Shown in pieces: positions 21,600-34,424 of a stretch of 64,000 nucleotides of DNA. This DNA is from Charina bottae. Its lineage: Eukaryota; Chordata; Lepidosauria; Squamata; Charinaidae. Position numbers and translations under genes: made by a program. Where the stretch lies: the NCBI GenBank assembly GCA_023362775.1, contig JALMGJ010000002.1:70533414-70597413 (forward strand), given 5' to 3'. The notes under the pieces were generated by a model, which had not been told where the DNA came from, searched no databases, and worked only from the letters and a program-made list of their open reading frames with translations. Position 1 is the stretch's first letter. Every line of letters starts with the position of its first letter.

Positions 21600-22640
21600 T
21601 CTGTCCCTCTACTCAGTCAGGTCACCATTTGTGAAGTCTCCAACGCCTTTATTAAGAGTCTGCAGAGTCCGGTCAAGCACAAAAAGGACATGCTGACGTT
21701 TTCTTGGGCAAGAACCAGAGCACATGGTCAAGCAACCTTACATAGACAGTTCAGATCCAAGGAATACAGAAAAAGAATTTTGCATTGGCTTTCTCACTCA
21801 TCTGGTCAGTTTCATTCTTTCCTGCGCTGGTAAGAAACCAGGAAGTGTCCTTTTTGGGGTTATGGCAGTTAGCGCTTAGCTTTGGAGGAATTTGGCCACT
21901 GGCAGTAGCAGTGAGTAGTGCTTGGCTCTGATGTTAGCCACATCCTGCCACTTGCAGGGGTGCCCTAACCTTCTGCCTGAGAGTAAGTGACTTCCTCGTT
22001 TAGAGAGGAAATGGAGTTAGTGTAGCTCAGAGCTTTCCAAACTGTGTGTCGGGACATGTTAGTGTGTCGGCTGCAGTGTCTGGGTGTGTCGTGGCTGCTG
22101 CTGCCTCCGAGCCCTGCCAGGATTCCGCGCAGGTCCTAGTGCCTGCCTTGTGCCTGGCTGCCTTGGAGCCCTGCCAGTATTCCACGCAGGTCCTAGTGCC
22201 TGCCTTGTGCCTTGCTGCCTCCAAACCTGCTGTGATTCTGCGCAGGTCCTAGTGCCTGCTTTGTGCCCTGCTGTAAGAGTGTGTTGCGAAATGATGCCCT
22301 GCTGTAAAAGTGTGTCGCAAAATGATGCATGTCTAAAAAGTGTGTCACCAACATGAAAAGTTTGGAAAGCTCTGGTGTAGCTAAATAGAATTCAGTCCCG
22401 AGTGCAGCTCCGTGCATCCCTCTTCCACCGTACAAAGCTGGAGACGCAGTGGAAGTTGCATTAGTTAAAAAGGATCAATAGCAGCCAGATTTGGGAAGAC
22501 TAACTAGCAGTGGGGAAGCAGGTACACCCCAGAAAGGACAGAGTCAGCATATATAGAAACAGGTATGTGATCAAGATTTAGCACGTCACGCTTCTAGCCC
22601 GCGCAGTGCGTCAGGCCGTTATCTCTGAAAGAGAAGGAAA
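21600..22640 (-). mobile_element. LTR-like sequence of a retroelement, interrupted by a hAT MITE
   Basis: Minus strand: a TATA-like ctatatatgctg near 22560, and further on aataaaggcgttggagactt (polyadenylation signal at 21656-21651). This is followed by a sequence with tggtgacc resembling a primer-binding-site context near 21632-21620. The hAT MITE at 22028-22374 splits it. Exact ends and TSD are not resolved and no internal coding region adjoins, so a solo LTR is the best guess. Confidence 0.4.
22020..22382. mobile_element. hAT-type MITE with internal ~57-61-bp tandem repeats (3 units)
   Basis: The element is 22028-22374 (347 bp), with ends cagagctttccaaactg and gtttggaaagctctg and exact TSD gtgtagct at 22020-22027 and 22375-22382. 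The interior has three units containing aggtcctagtgcctgccttg. Sister copies with two and five units lie at 40.2 and 56.0 kb. Confidence 0.93.
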
Positions 22641-23105
22641 CTAAAAAGAAAAAGAAAAACACCAAATAATATTGCTACTTTACATATAATGCAATAGAAT
22701 CAGTAATGTTTATAGCAGACTTGTTGCTATTTGAAAAGTGGGGTAATATTTGGTTGCTCTACAGAATGACAATATTATAAAGACATAATTTCTATTATGA
22801 GGAAACACTGCCATAGTGAAGCCTTTCCTAACCTCGCGGCGTAGAAGTGCGTGGGCTGGAAGTGCTGTGACTGTAGCCTGAAAACCTGCAGAGGGCCCTT
22901 CGCTGGAAAAGGCTGCCATGAGGCCATGTGTTTGAGTCAGTACGGACTAGTGGTTAGACACAATACTTGAATCAGAGGAGCGACGGCTTCATATTCCCCG
23001 CGCAGCCCTGAAAGTCATGAGATAGCTTTGGACCATTCTATGGCCTACCTTGCTGAATTCTTGGAGGTAAAATGAGATAGAACCTCATGCCTGACCCTGC
23101 TTGGG
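22641..23105. other. Unassigned sequence
   Basis: Nothing recognised. Confidence 0.4.
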
Positions 23106-23205
23106 ATAAAGCAGCTTTTCCCAACCCGCTGCCTTCCACAAGCGTGGGAGGCATCGTTCACAGGCTTCCCAACCAACTTGGCTGTGCATCCGTTTGGGGA
23201 AGGAA
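23106..23205. repeat. 100-bp repeat, copy 1 of 2
   Basis: ataaagcagcttttcccaac ... cgtttggggaaggaa is about 97% identical to 24799-24898 in the same orientation. The start resembles the hAT MITE motif cagctttccccaacctggtg, but the matching right inverted repeat is absent. Confidence 0.8.
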
Positions 23206-23466
23206 AGAATAATAGCGGGAAAGAGATACAATAGATAAATCCTGGGGCTATAGCAAGTGTTAAGGGGGCACTTTTCCTCCATGGAGGTTCCTGCAAGGCA
23301 AAGCACCGTGCTCTGTCTCTGTTTCCAAGCACAGAGCAAAGGCGCTGCATTGCTTGGCTTCAGGGCCTTGTCTTGCAGTTCCAGGAGCTGGGAGGCTGTT
23401 TCTTCAAGTGTGCAGAAGCTTCTTATACTGTATACCCCACGTAGCTACTGGAACAGTTGGAGAAGG

Positions 23467-23595
23467 CTTTAAGGCAGTGTTTCTCAACCTTGGCAACTTG
23501 AAGGTGTGTGGACTTCAACTCCCAGGATTCCCCAGCCAGCATGTAGAAGTCCACACATCTTCAAGTTGCCAAGGTTGAGGAACACTGCTTTAAGG
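23467..23595. mobile_element. Complete short hAT MITE with 8-bp TSD
   Basis: The element is 23475-23587 (113 bp) and almost wholly an inverted repeat: cagtgtttctcaaccttggc at the left and gccaaggttgaggaacactg at the right. TSD ctttaagg at 23467-23474 and 23588-23595 is exact. Confidence 0.95.
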
Positions 23596-24565
23596 GGATG
23601 TAAAGCTCCTCAGTAGGATAACTGCGTCAGCTGCAAGGCAGAAGTTACCACGCTGATGTCAAATCAAGCTGCCTTTTGCTGGTCCAAGACCTCTTTTGTA
23701 CGTCTTTCAGTTTCTAAGTGCATTCTTACTTCATTCTTCCCTTTGCTTTCTTTCACTTGTTCTTCTCCTTTTCCATTCATTCTGTTCTTTATTCTCGCTA
23801 CGTGTGTCTGTATTTCTCTCTCTCTCATACACACACACGCATATACAGGTACTTTACTTTGAGAAATGTCAGCACCCAACTGCCAGGCTGGAAAAAAATT
23901 GGGCGACTTGTCAACAATTCTCCCCTGGCATTTGGAATTTCCCTGCCTGCCCCTGAGACCCTTGAGAGCACTCCCAGCTGCTAAACCTCAACGCTTTTCC
24001 TTTTAAAATTATTGTTTCAAATGGCATAATGTGCCTGAACTCCTGAAAGCCCCACAGAGGGGGAAAAAAAAAAGATTTCAAACCCTCCATTTCCAAGCTG
24101 GCACAGATGGAGGACTAGCCCTGTTCAGGCCCTGTAGAAAATATTCACCTGCTAAACGAATAATGAAATAATTACCACCTAGCACAAAGTCGTGATGATC
24201 TGTTCGGGAAGCAGATTGCTAGAAGTAAATCCACACCACAGCAATCTGCGGCAAGCACAATACACAAAAGGCGACAGAGTCAGAGTGCTAAAGAAAAGGT
24301 TAAAGCAGAAATGTTGAATCCCCTTTGGGACTATTTAGGAAGGATGCAGCTCCTTGGAAGCAGCTAATTCATGGCCTGTTCAAGCAATCACTGAGGGTGG
24401 CTGGGCCAGGGAAGAGGAAGAGGAAGAGCACCTCCCAATGCACGCTGAAAGCTTCTGTAGATAATAGGCCCCCAGGGAGATGCCTGGGTTGCCAGTGGAG
24501 CTCTGTGGAGGGCAGTGACAGAAATGGGTGTGGCGTGGTTTCTGCAACCTTCGTTGCAGCTGAAG
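23596..24565. other. Unassigned sequence
   Basis: A short (CA)n lies near 23829-23840. No gene recognised. Confidence 0.4.
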
Positions 24566-24711
24566 GATTAGAACAGAGTTTCCCAACCTGGGCCACTTTA
24601 AAATGTGTAGACTGCAACTCCCAGAATTCCCCACCCAGCTGGCTGGGGAATTTTGGGAGTTGAAGTTCACACATCTTAAAGTGGCCCAGGTTGAGAAACC
24701 CTAGATCAGAA
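24566..24711. mobile_element. Short hAT MITE, same family, imperfect TSD
   Basis: The element is 24574-24703. Left end cagagtttcccaacctgggc, right end gcccaggttgagaaaccct. The flanks gattagaa and gatcagaa match at 7 of 8 bases. It is a foldback like the copy at 23.5 kb. Confidence 0.85.
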
Positions 24712-24798
24712 ATTTGTCAATGCCCCCAAGAACTGGTGACTGTCCGGTTCTCTTTGGCTGCTGCAATAGACTTGTTGCCGCCAAAGGTGTCATGGAAA

Positions 24799-24898
24799 AT
24801 AAAGCAGCTTTTCCCAACCAGGTGCCTTCCACAAGCGTGGGAGGCACCGTTCACAGGCTTCCCAACCAACTTGGCTGTGCATCCGTTTGGGGAAGGAA
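24799..24898. repeat. 100-bp repeat, copy 2 of 2
   Basis: See 23106-23205. Only three differences were seen by eye. Confidence 0.8.
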
Positions 24899-25073
24899 TG
24901 TAGTTCTGTTTTGGTGTCTTCTTCACATGCTCAATGATGTCAATGGCCATACGTGCAGTGCAGCTGCCTCCAGGCGAAGACTTGCATGTGAATTGCAGCC
25001 TCCAGGATCAGAGAGAGTTAAGCATCTTAAACTCCCAGGGCTGCTCTGGTAACCAGATGTGAGTCTGCTTCAA

Positions 25074-25288
25074 GGCTAGACTAGGCTGACCATATTTCCT
25101 TGAGAGAAAAACGGGACCACGGCTCACCGGACAAAGCGGGTTCGTGCGTGCGTGCGTGCTTCGCCACAGGAACTTTAAAAAACGGGACAAAATGGATATT
25201 TTTCTTAAAACAACGGGACGGTCAGGAATTGTTTAAATAACGGGACTGTCCCGTTCAAAACGGGACGTATGGTCAGCCTAGGCTAGAC
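25074..25288. mobile_element. hAT-type MITE with taggctgacc ends and 8-bp TSD
   Basis: The element is 25082-25280 (199 bp). It opens taggctgaccatat and closes tatggtcagccta. Exact TSD ggctagac lies at 25074-25081 and 25281-25288. The interior repeats an acgggac word several times. Confidence 0.93.
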
Positions 25289-26553
25289 AGGAAACTGCTT
25301 AGGGGCAATGATATCACATGCATTATCACATCATCAGGCAAATGATGCAAGTTGTGCAATGATGTCATGACACACATGATGTCGTTGTGACTTGTACTGG
25401 AGAAGAAAGATGGGATATAAATGGAATAAAATCAATCAAATGCATTCTCTCTAATGTTGCTGCCTATACTATTTTCTAAATTTAACATCGGGGGGGAGGG
25501 GGGAGAAGGGATCCTACCTCAGTTTTCTCCAACCTGATATCCTCCTGTATATTGTAATGTCCATCATGCTGGCTGGGAATTCTGAGAATTGTAGTTTAAC
25601 GGTATATGGGAGGTAGCAAATCTGGGAACTCTGCTCTACTCATTCATAATGAATCTACATTTAGAATAGGAAAAAAAAATATAATCTGGAAAGAAGATCG
25701 CTTTGTCCAAGACTACTACATACCCAACAGTCACATCAGTGAGCTTCAGCTGACAGCTTCTGAGTGATTCCACATTATACACAGGAGATTCCAGATTTCT
25801 AGCATTTTCCCCACTATCTATGTCTTTTACCTCCTTATCATTTTTCTTGTACAGGATGTGTTTCTTCCTTTTAAAATAATTTCTGTTAGACCTAACCCTC
25901 ATCATGCTTTAGAAATGAATGAGTATATAACAATAACAACCACAGCAACAACAAATGTACTAATTTGATGGAATCAGACTAAATAGAGGGAAAGATATAT
26001 GTACATTGGGCTGTTTTTCCAGTTTAGTTCTCCAGTTTTATAGCTTTTTAAAGAGACACAGCATGCATGAAAAACAGCTCAGCAACATCAAACTGAATAG
26101 CATCAGTAGCATCCAGAGATCCTGCCTTGCCACTGAAAGCCACATTAATCCAGGAGAGGAAAAACCAGTGCCATAACTAGGTGCCATCTTTATTAGAATC
26201 AACTAAAATAAGCTGTGAGAGATTGTGGGGAGGCTGGGAAACAAATGGAAGGGCCAACAGACTGTTGGAGGTTCCAGCAAATCAGCATGCCTCATTAGCA
26301 TATGGGTGATTGCTCTAGGAGGCAAACTCTCTATGTGCTTCTTCCTGAGGAAGCTGTTTGTTGCCCCTCCCATTTCCTCTCTCTATATTAAAAACCTATA
26401 TTTCTCTAGCGTGCTCATTAATGCTATTAAGATAAAAACTCCTTTCTGTGTGCATATTTCTTTGCTGTTATACGCTCTGCTCCATTCAGTGGTACTAGCT
26501 GCCCATTAATGGTCTTCACAGACAAACAATCAAGAATGAGCAAGTTAATGTTA
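25289..26553. other. Mostly unassigned sequence
   Basis: 25543-25600 includes ctggctgggaattctgagaa, a worn hAT-MITE-like piece. The rest is unrecognised. Confidence 0.4.
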
Positions 26554-27816
26554 AGTCAGGTTTCAGGTCGGGATACAGGATGGAGACCGCATTGGTCGCA
26601 CTTATGGATGATCTCTGGCGGGAGCGGGATGGAGGGAGTGCGTCCATCCTGGCTCTCTTAGATCTCTCAGCGGCTTTTGATACCGTCAACCACGGTATCC
26701 TTTGGGGCGGCTCAGGGAGTTGGGGGTGGGCAGTGTGGTTTTACGCTGGTTCACCTCCTTCCTCCGGGGCCGTTCCCAGTCGGTGGTGATAGGGGAGGAG
26801 AGAGCTGAGCCGCGACCCCTGATTTGTGGGGTGCCGCAGGGGTCGGTTCTCTCTCCTCTCCTGTTCAACATCTACATGAAGCCGCTGGGCGAGATCATCC
26901 GTCACCACGGGATGAGGTATCACCAATATGCTGATGATACTCAGTTATATATCTCCATCCTGGGTGAAGTAAGTGATGCGGTCGATGCCTTATCTCAGTG
27001 CCTGGAGGCTGTGGGCGTCTGGATGGGGTACAACAGGCTTCAGCTGAACCCTGGTAAGACGGAGTGGCTATGGATTGATGCCCCCCCATATCCGGGAAGT
27101 TATCATCTTTGGTTCTGGATGGGATAGCACTACCCCACTCAGATCCAGTGCGGAATCTGGGGGTCCTCCTGGATTCACGACTCCTGCTCGAAGAGCAGGT
27201 GGCAGTCGTGGCCAGGAGGGCCTTTGCACAGCTTCTTGTTGTGCGCCAGCTACGCCCTTTCCTGGATCGGGATGCCCTCCGAACAGTCACTCACGCCCTT
27301 GTCATCTCCCATATAGATTATTGTAATGCGCTCTACATGGGGCTACCCTTGAAGAGTATCCAGAAGCTTCAGCTGGTTCAGAATGCAGCAGCGCGGGCAG
27401 TTATGGGTGCTATAAGATCAGCACATGTGACACCTCTGCTGCGCGAGCTGCATTGGGTACCAGTTTGCTTCCGGGTCCAATTCAAGGTGTTGGTGATTAC
27501 CTTTAAAGCCCTACATGGCATGGGGCCAGGGTATCTGAGGGACCGTCTCATCCCGATTACATCTACCCGCCCCACCCGTTCATGCAGAGAGGGCATGCTT
27601 CGGACCCCTTCAACAAGAGAATTTTGAGGTGGTAGTGCCTCTTGGGGGTGGCTGGCCCCGTAGTGCCTTGATCTTGTTTGTGGATCTTGACCATCTTTTG
27701 GATTTTACTCATTCCCTCTATTTATTGTTTTATAGTAATTTTTTGTATAGATTTTAACTTTTATTATTCTGTAAACCACCCAGAGTCCCCTATTCGGGGA
27801 GATGGGCAGGGATAAA

Positions 27817-27865
<49 letters not shown>

Positions 27866-27868
27866 AAA
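26554..27868 (+). pseudogene. L2-like LINE, 5'-truncated, frameshifted
   Basis: It begins inside the RT at the SGFRSGYRMETALVAL-like segment (26,554) and runs to an (aaat)n tail at 27,868. RT motif A (LLDLSAAFDTVNHG) lies in 26580-26700. A one-base loss near 26,702 shifts the frame. Motif B (GVPQGSVLSPLLFNIYM) and YADDTQLYIS follow in 26702-27127, and another shift near 27,085 leads to 27109-27627. About 150 bp of the C-terminus is deleted relative to 52,714-52,860. Unlike the intact copy, motif B here keeps Pro (GVPQGS). Confidence 0.9.
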
Positions 27869-30398
27869 GAGTTGACAGTTTATGTCAAAAATGGCAACTT
27901 AGCCCACGTGAATAGAAACCTGGGGAGAAGCATTTCAGATCATTCAAAGACACACCACCATAATATAAAGGCGGCTGGGAAATTCCTCTTCCAGTTTCCA
28001 AGATTCTGCATTTACACCCACCTACCATTAAAGAGACCTTACTGAAATCTGTATAGTTCTTGCTTCCTTGATCTTGCCCAGCTGCAGGGGGGCTTGATGT
28101 AGTCCTGCTGAGAAGACTTCATCAGGCATGACTTTTTAAAAGAATCATAGAGAAGTAGCTAGGAACCCCCAAATCCAGTGCTTAAGCCACGCAGCCCACA
28201 CCCTTGAAAATCAACCTTCCTCATTTGTTTCAGCTCCTTTTGTGTTATTCTGCTTGGTCCTAGTCAAGATGTCATCCAGCTACAGATTTGTTTTGGTTTT
28301 TGCCTTACCAGTGTAGCAAATGTTGGGAGGTACCATTCCAGTTCAGCTCCAGCATCCCAACGTTTTAGAAAGACAGTATTTTGTTCAAAGCCATCAGATG
28401 AGAAAATAAAACAAGCGCAGTTAACCCTGATTACCACTGGGAGATCTTAACGTGTTTATAATGGCAGGCAAGTATGGCTGACCTTTGGTGTTGGCAGAAA
28501 CGACTCATCCTGCCCTCACGCCAGTGGTCAGCACAGAGCGCTCTAACCCTGCGGCAGAGCATCCTTCGCTTCCTTGGGCTGATCAAAGCATAAGCCAGTC
28601 CAGATCTGCTGTCTGGTAATTTAGCTATGGCACTAACCTGTCATCCATCTGCCTCTTTAACTGCTCACTCCGCTTTACCCTGACCAACCTTTGCCCCTGT
28701 CCGCTTGCTGCTGAATCGCTGGCACTCCCAAAAGAGAGCCCCCGGTGAGAAACGTTTGCTCTGCATAGCGAGGTTTGCCAAGGGCTGCATTTCCTACGTA
28801 GGAAGGAGGCTAGAGGAAGATGATACAGCAAGCAAGCTAGGAAGTCTGTCTCCCCACCCCCATTTTCACTTCCTATTTCATTAGGTGGAGGTTTTGAGTT
28901 TTTTGTTTTTTTAACAAGAGGCCAAAATGTATATTTGACTTTAAATTCAAATGTGCAATATGGACCAGTGCCTCAGAGTTGGAACAAAGCAGCAAATCTG
29001 GGCAAGGAAACAAGGAATATTTCTCTTCAGCTGTGTCCAAAACCATCTTGATTTATTCAGCCTTCTGTACAGAGGAAAGGAGGGGGAAATACCATCTCCA
29101 AGGGCTTGGCAGCTTTAGCAATAAAACCTCTTTTGAACACCCAACACAATAAACAGGTTACAATGGGAAGAGAGAGAAGGTTTGCACACTCCAAGATGTC
29201 TGAAAGGCGCAAGGGGAAACTAGCATTGCCAGGCCAGATGTTTGCTTCAGGGTGGCTGGCTCTGCTCTGATCCCAACCCAGTTGGGATCATTTTGCCTTG
29301 AGATTCAGAGTTTCTGATCAGTGGAGGCTCAGAAGTCTGCAACGCCCAATCCACAGCAGAGCTCTATTCTCTTCCAAAACTGGTTGCAGCAGAGAAAGTA
29401 ATTCAGTGGCAGTTCTAGCGATGAACAAACCCTACTTGGCATCTATCCCAAATGGGGAGCCACTCCCCTTTTATTCAAGCAGTCTAGGGATTATTAAATG
29501 GACTTGAAATCGGGCAATGATCTACAATTACAAGATTTTATGGGTCAATCAGCTGTTTCGTAAATAACCATGGCTTAGGATATCACAGAGAGAATGCCTA
29601 CAAATCAGGCTCACATCAGCTGGCTCTGCGAGCTTCCAAAATGATTCTGGGTTATGATAATGCCAGAAGGCAGGCTTTTGCTGAAAAATGTGAGAAAATT
29701 CATGGAAGGACTTCCTTACAATTAAATTGGTAGTTTAGGAGAAGTCATGCATTTCCTTCAGCAGATCCTAAAGCATCCATCATGTGTCTTCATTTTAAAC
29801 AATGAAGGTACCATTTCACGCAGGGACTCAGCAGCTGCAGGATAAAAGATGGGCGAAATTGTATATCATCCTGAGAGTTCCTGCTGTAGATGACTAATAA
29901 ATTTGAGTTCAGAGGCAAAAAAGGTAAACCTTTGGGTAATCAGAAACTGTGGTCAACTATCTGGCTCAAGAAAAGCTGTTTTAAACCTTCCATCAGGCCC
30001 ACTGTCAGAAGAACTAGGACCAAAGAAATGTACACATTCAAGGGGATCAGACTTGCTGACATAATACTATTGAACAATAAAGCAAATAGATTTAGAGGCA
30101 ATGTGAAGTCCTTCTAAAGATATCCAGATATGAATAGAAGCATCAGCAAATCCTTTTCCAGTGCAGCATCATTTCTAAAGCTATGAAAGAAACAAGTTAC
30201 GGTACAACAAAAGGTCTCTTGAACATATCTGATTCTCTACAACCATTAATAGAATAACAAGCCCTGTTTTATTGCATCTGCTTGAGATTAAATAATTTCA
30301 CTGTGTCAGTTCCATGAACAAGATGACAAAACAGTTGTACATAAGGTCAGGACACATTTTGGGGTCAAACATGAGAGTCTGAGCAATATGTAGAATCT
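27869..30398. other. Unassigned sequence
   Basis: The longest stretch (2.5 kb) in which I recognise neither gene nor repeat. Probably unique or very old sequence. Confidence 0.4.
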
Positions 30399-31138
30399 GT
30401 TGTTGTTGTTGTTTATTTGTTAAGTTGCTTCTGACTCTTTGTGACTTCATGGACCAGCCCACGCCAGAACTTCCTGTTGGCCGTCGCCATCCCCAGCTCC
30501 CCCACGGTTGAGTCCGTCACCTCCAGAATATCATCTATCCATCTTGCCCTTGGTCGGCCCCTCTTCCTTTTGCCTTCCACTTTCCCTAGCATCAGCTTCT
30601 TCTCCAGGGTATCCTTTATTTATTTCCTGGAGTATGGACTGGTTTGATCTTCTTGCAGTCCAAGGCACTCCCAGAATTTTCCTCCAACACCACAGTTCAA
30701 AAGCATCTATCTTCCTTCGCTCAGCCTTCCTTATGGTCCAGCTCTCGCAGCCATAGGTTACTACGGGGAATACCATTGCTTTAACTATGCGGACCTTTGT
30801 TGTCAGTGTGATGTCTCTGCTCTTAACTATTTTAGCAAGATTTGTCATTGCTCTCCTCCCAAGAAGTAGACGTCTTCTGATTTCCTGGCTGCAGTCAGCA
30901 TCTGCAGTAATCTTTGCACCTAGAAATACAAAGTCTGTCACTGCCTCCACTTTTTCTCCCTCTATTTGCCAGTCATCAATCAAGCTGGTTGCCATAATCT
31001 TGGTTTTTTTGAGGTTTAACTGCAACCCAGCTTTTGCACTTTCTTCTTTCACCTTCGTCAGAAGGCTCCTCAGCTCCTCCTCGCTTTCAGCCATCAAAGT
31101 GGTATCATCTGCATATCTGAGATTGTTAATGTACCAAT
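30399..31138 (-). pseudogene. Bov-B/RTE LINE RT C-terminal half and 3' end
   Basis: The minus frame 31148-30531 carries NNLRYADDTTLMAESEEEL (RT motif C YADD), LNLKKTKIMATS, the VFLGAKITADADC block, RDITLTTKVRIVKAMVFPV and ESWTIRKAERRKIDAFELWC. This is the canonical Bov-B order. A deletion near 30,615 removes the FGHLMRR segment and shifts the frame. The 3' end reaches aacaacaacaa at 30,399. The 5' end is truncated just before motif C. Confidence 0.92.
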
Positions 31139-31846
31139 GAAAATTCAAGAAACAGTCTGTTGGTCCAGTACCAAGAACATAAGATAAAGACCAGAGTAGT
31201 TAGGTGCACAAAATACAGTGTAAGCTACTTTATAAATCCTGTTCAAAATCTGAGTCATTGAAAACAGTCCTTTTAAGCCAGAGCGCCTGGATCCACACCT
31301 AGGCACCAGTTGCAGGCAGTCACGGCTATTGAAGAGAATGCCTCCTCGTGCCTTATTTCCTAATGATTCTGTACTAATAAGGTGGCCTGTTTCTCCATCA
31401 AGTGCCTTGCCACTGAGGAGAACCTTCCATCCCCTTCCTCCCTGGTTCTGAGCAGTGTTTCAGCATTGTCAGAAGGATACAGGTGTGAATCAGCAATGCC
31501 TGATGATTCATGCATGTGGTCCTTAGCACATGAAGATCAGACTCAAAGCAGCAGCATCTGAGGACCTCCTAGCTCAACTTTAGGATTTTTGAAGCCAGCT
31601 GCTTCCCCAGGATATCCAGGTCTGAAAATGTAGATACACTTCTGATGAAGATTCCTCCACTCGAGACATAACAGAGGCTGAGTCATTGCAAAGAGAGTGT
31701 CCGTTTTAATTATAATTGTAAATCTTGAATGGAGAAGCATTTCCCTAACTTAATGTATTTTACATTGATTTAGGAGCATCTAAACTGGCAATCTCTTGGA
31801 AATCATGATGTTCCCAACATCTCATTCTACAACAGATACCTAATGT
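31139..31846. other. Unassigned sequence
   Basis: Nothing recognised. Confidence 0.4.
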
Positions 31847-32085
31847 TGAGAGCCAGTGTGGTGAAGGTGCTGAATTAAGGCTGGGGAGACCTAAGTTTAA
31901 GCCCACCATCAGTCATGGAAGTTCACTGAGTGATCCTGGGCCAGTCATTGTCTCTCAGCCCAACCTATCTCGGAAGACAATTGCAGGGAGAATTAGAAGA
32001 CCGCTACTGTATGTATTCTGCTTTTTGCTCATGGAAGAACAGCAGGATACAAGTTTAATTAATAAATAAAGAGAATAAATAAATT
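31847..32085 (+). mobile_element. Diverged tRNA-derived SINE (Sauria-like)
   Basis: gagagccagtgtggtgaagg head, then ccagtcattgtctctcagcc and a tail ending in taataaataaa. The same architecture as the Sauria SINEs, but older. Confidence 0.75.
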
Positions 32086-33680
32086 AAAGCTTAAATGCCA
32101 GCATTAAACCCTACCCGACAAACAGCCAGCAATGTTTTAATAGCCAACACAATTGGTATTGTTTGATCCAAACAGTTCCCTGGCGACTGGTGCCAGACCT
32201 TCGGCCTATTCAGAGGCACGATTCTAGTCTTCATTGTTGTTTTAGAAATAGTCTAAAACATGCCAGCATCATCTTCACAAAGCTCCTTTATTCAAGGGTG
32301 GATTTTAATGTGCCTTTACAATAATTGGAGTTGGGTTAATGGGCGAATATACCTGCAACTGATTTCAATTTTCCTATTTGCTTTCTTAATGTAATTTTTC
32401 TCTCCCTCTCACTTCAAACAGTCATTATTACTACTTTAATTGACTAGATTCAATACTATAAAATCTAATAAGCCATTGTAGAAAACATTGCTGAATTGAA
32501 ATGATGCCATAATCAAGGTTGATTTGCAATTAGAAAGTGGTCTCTTTTGGATACTCCCTGGACTGGTCCCTTCTGATATTCATTTATCTTGACTGAGTCC
32601 TAACAAACAACATTTGCAAGAGCAAGGGGGTGGGGTAAATTAGAGGGTTGGGTGCCCCTCTGTAGCATGCAAACACAGCTACAACACTTTGCATAGGAAC
32701 GGTTTTAAAACAAACAGGCAGGTGTGATGTGGAAAGAAACCACACAAAGGGAGGGGAAATTGAGAAATGAAGGAAGGCAGCTCTTGAATGTGGGAGGGGG
32801 AAGGCAGGAAAATCTGAGAGCAAAGAAGATCTGTGGAGACACAGGTGCCATCTGCTGGACCCAGAGGTTTCTGGCACACTTAAAAGATACTTGTTTATAC
32901 CCTCTGACACAAATCATATTTTTCTTCCTGCTGTAGAAACAGCTACACATTTTACTAATACCAAATATATTCTGACATATGCAGACACCACTCTGTGAAC
33001 CAAGGCATGCGTAGAAGCTTACCCTATGTTGTCAATATTCAATGGTACCCAAAGATTCCCCTGAATTTCCATAGGTGTGTGTGTGTGTGTGTGTGTGCAT
33101 GTTTCAGTATCTATATATACCTATAGATCTCATGTGCTCATATAATTCTAAGAAAGAGAAAGAAATTGCATATCCATTGTTTGGAGAGAGGGGGGAGAGA
33201 GAGAGAGAGAGACGGCCACAACTGTGTGAACAACAGGTTCAAAGGCTCTTTCTACACATGCAATGAATACAGAAAGAGAAGAGAGGCAGAATTTACTCTT
33301 TACACTGACATCCATGCATCCATCTAAAGGCCTGTTAAAAGCCTACACGTCTAAAACATGCCAGCTATTATATATAGTTTTGTTCTGTGCAGTTGTTCCT
33401 ACAAAAGGCAGTGTCCTTGTTGCGAGTACAAATTGTGCACAAATGTTGCTGCTCTTCAGATTTCCAGAAGAATATGCTGGGATCAGTAAAATGCGTGAAG
33501 AGATTTTTGATAGCAAATAAACACTGGGTGGGCTGGGTTCATCCTTATCAGCATACTCTTAAACAAGTTCACATCTCACAGTTCAGATGTATCAATAAAT
33601 CAGCACAGTGAGAACTGTCCCCCTAACGGATTTTAGGACAATTAAGTCACATGCCAAGAGAAAAACAAAAACAAAAGATG
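32086..33680. other. Unassigned sequence with (TG)n and (GA)n
   Basis: (TG)n at 33075-33097 and a GA-rich run at 33184-33212. No gene recognised. Confidence 0.5.
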
Positions 33681-33800
33681 GTTGTTGTGGGTTTTCCGGG
33701 CTGTGTGGCCATGTTCTGCCAGTTTTGGTTCCTAACGTTTCGCCAGTCGCTGTGGCTGGCATCTTCAGAGGACAGGAGCACAGCTGGAAGATTCTCTCTG
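33681..33800 (-). ncRNA. Hammerhead-like remnant of a second PLE type
   Basis: On the minus strand CTGAAGA (33768-33762) is followed by stem GCCAG/CTGGC (33760-33756 with 33746-33742), GAAA (33741-33738), then CGTT. Flanking TCCT and AGGA pair as helix I. The stem II sequence differs completely from the PLEs at 4 and 15 kb. The adjoining gtgggttttccgggctgtgt block is a dispersed amniote repeat. No coding part remains. Confidence 0.6.
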
Positions 33801-34424
33801 TGCCCCAAAACAAAAGAGCATGCATTCCTGCTACAGATGTGTAATTTTCACACACAGTGTTGGTGAACATCAAGGAGGGGTGATGGTTTCCATTAAAGAG
33901 TGGGCCCCAGAACTGCTGTTATGGAAGGAAAGGCTCTTTCCTCTCCTCTCCACTTCAGTTCATCCCATCCTGAGAGAAAGGGACTGAGGTTGCAATCATA
34001 AGGACAATGTGTAGCAAACTTCTGAAGTTAGAGGTATCCAGCCCTGTTCAAGGCTTCTGTATCTGAACATGTGGAAAGCACAAAGCAGGGAGCAATCGTG
34101 GCCAAGTACCCATCTCCATCTCTCCTCTCTCCAAAATCTACTTGTTCAGGTAGGAGATTCAAAGGGGACTTGCACTCGCCTTTGTTTAAACACAAGCACA
34201 GCTAAGCATGACCCAGGAGTCTTGCCTTATCAAGGGATAGCAAGGCTCATGTTCAAGCAAATACTAGGAGAGCTCCCCTTCAGACCTTCTACCTAAACAC
34301 ATGGAGGCTGGAAAGTAAAGGGAACGGGACTGTGCCTGGCTCTCCCCATTCTGAGTTCTCCACATGTTTAGGCAAATGTTCAAATGGGGCTTTTTATGCC
34401 CACCCACGTTGCTTTCAAGCAACC
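33801..34424. other. Unassigned sequence
   Basis: Nothing recognised. Confidence 0.4.
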
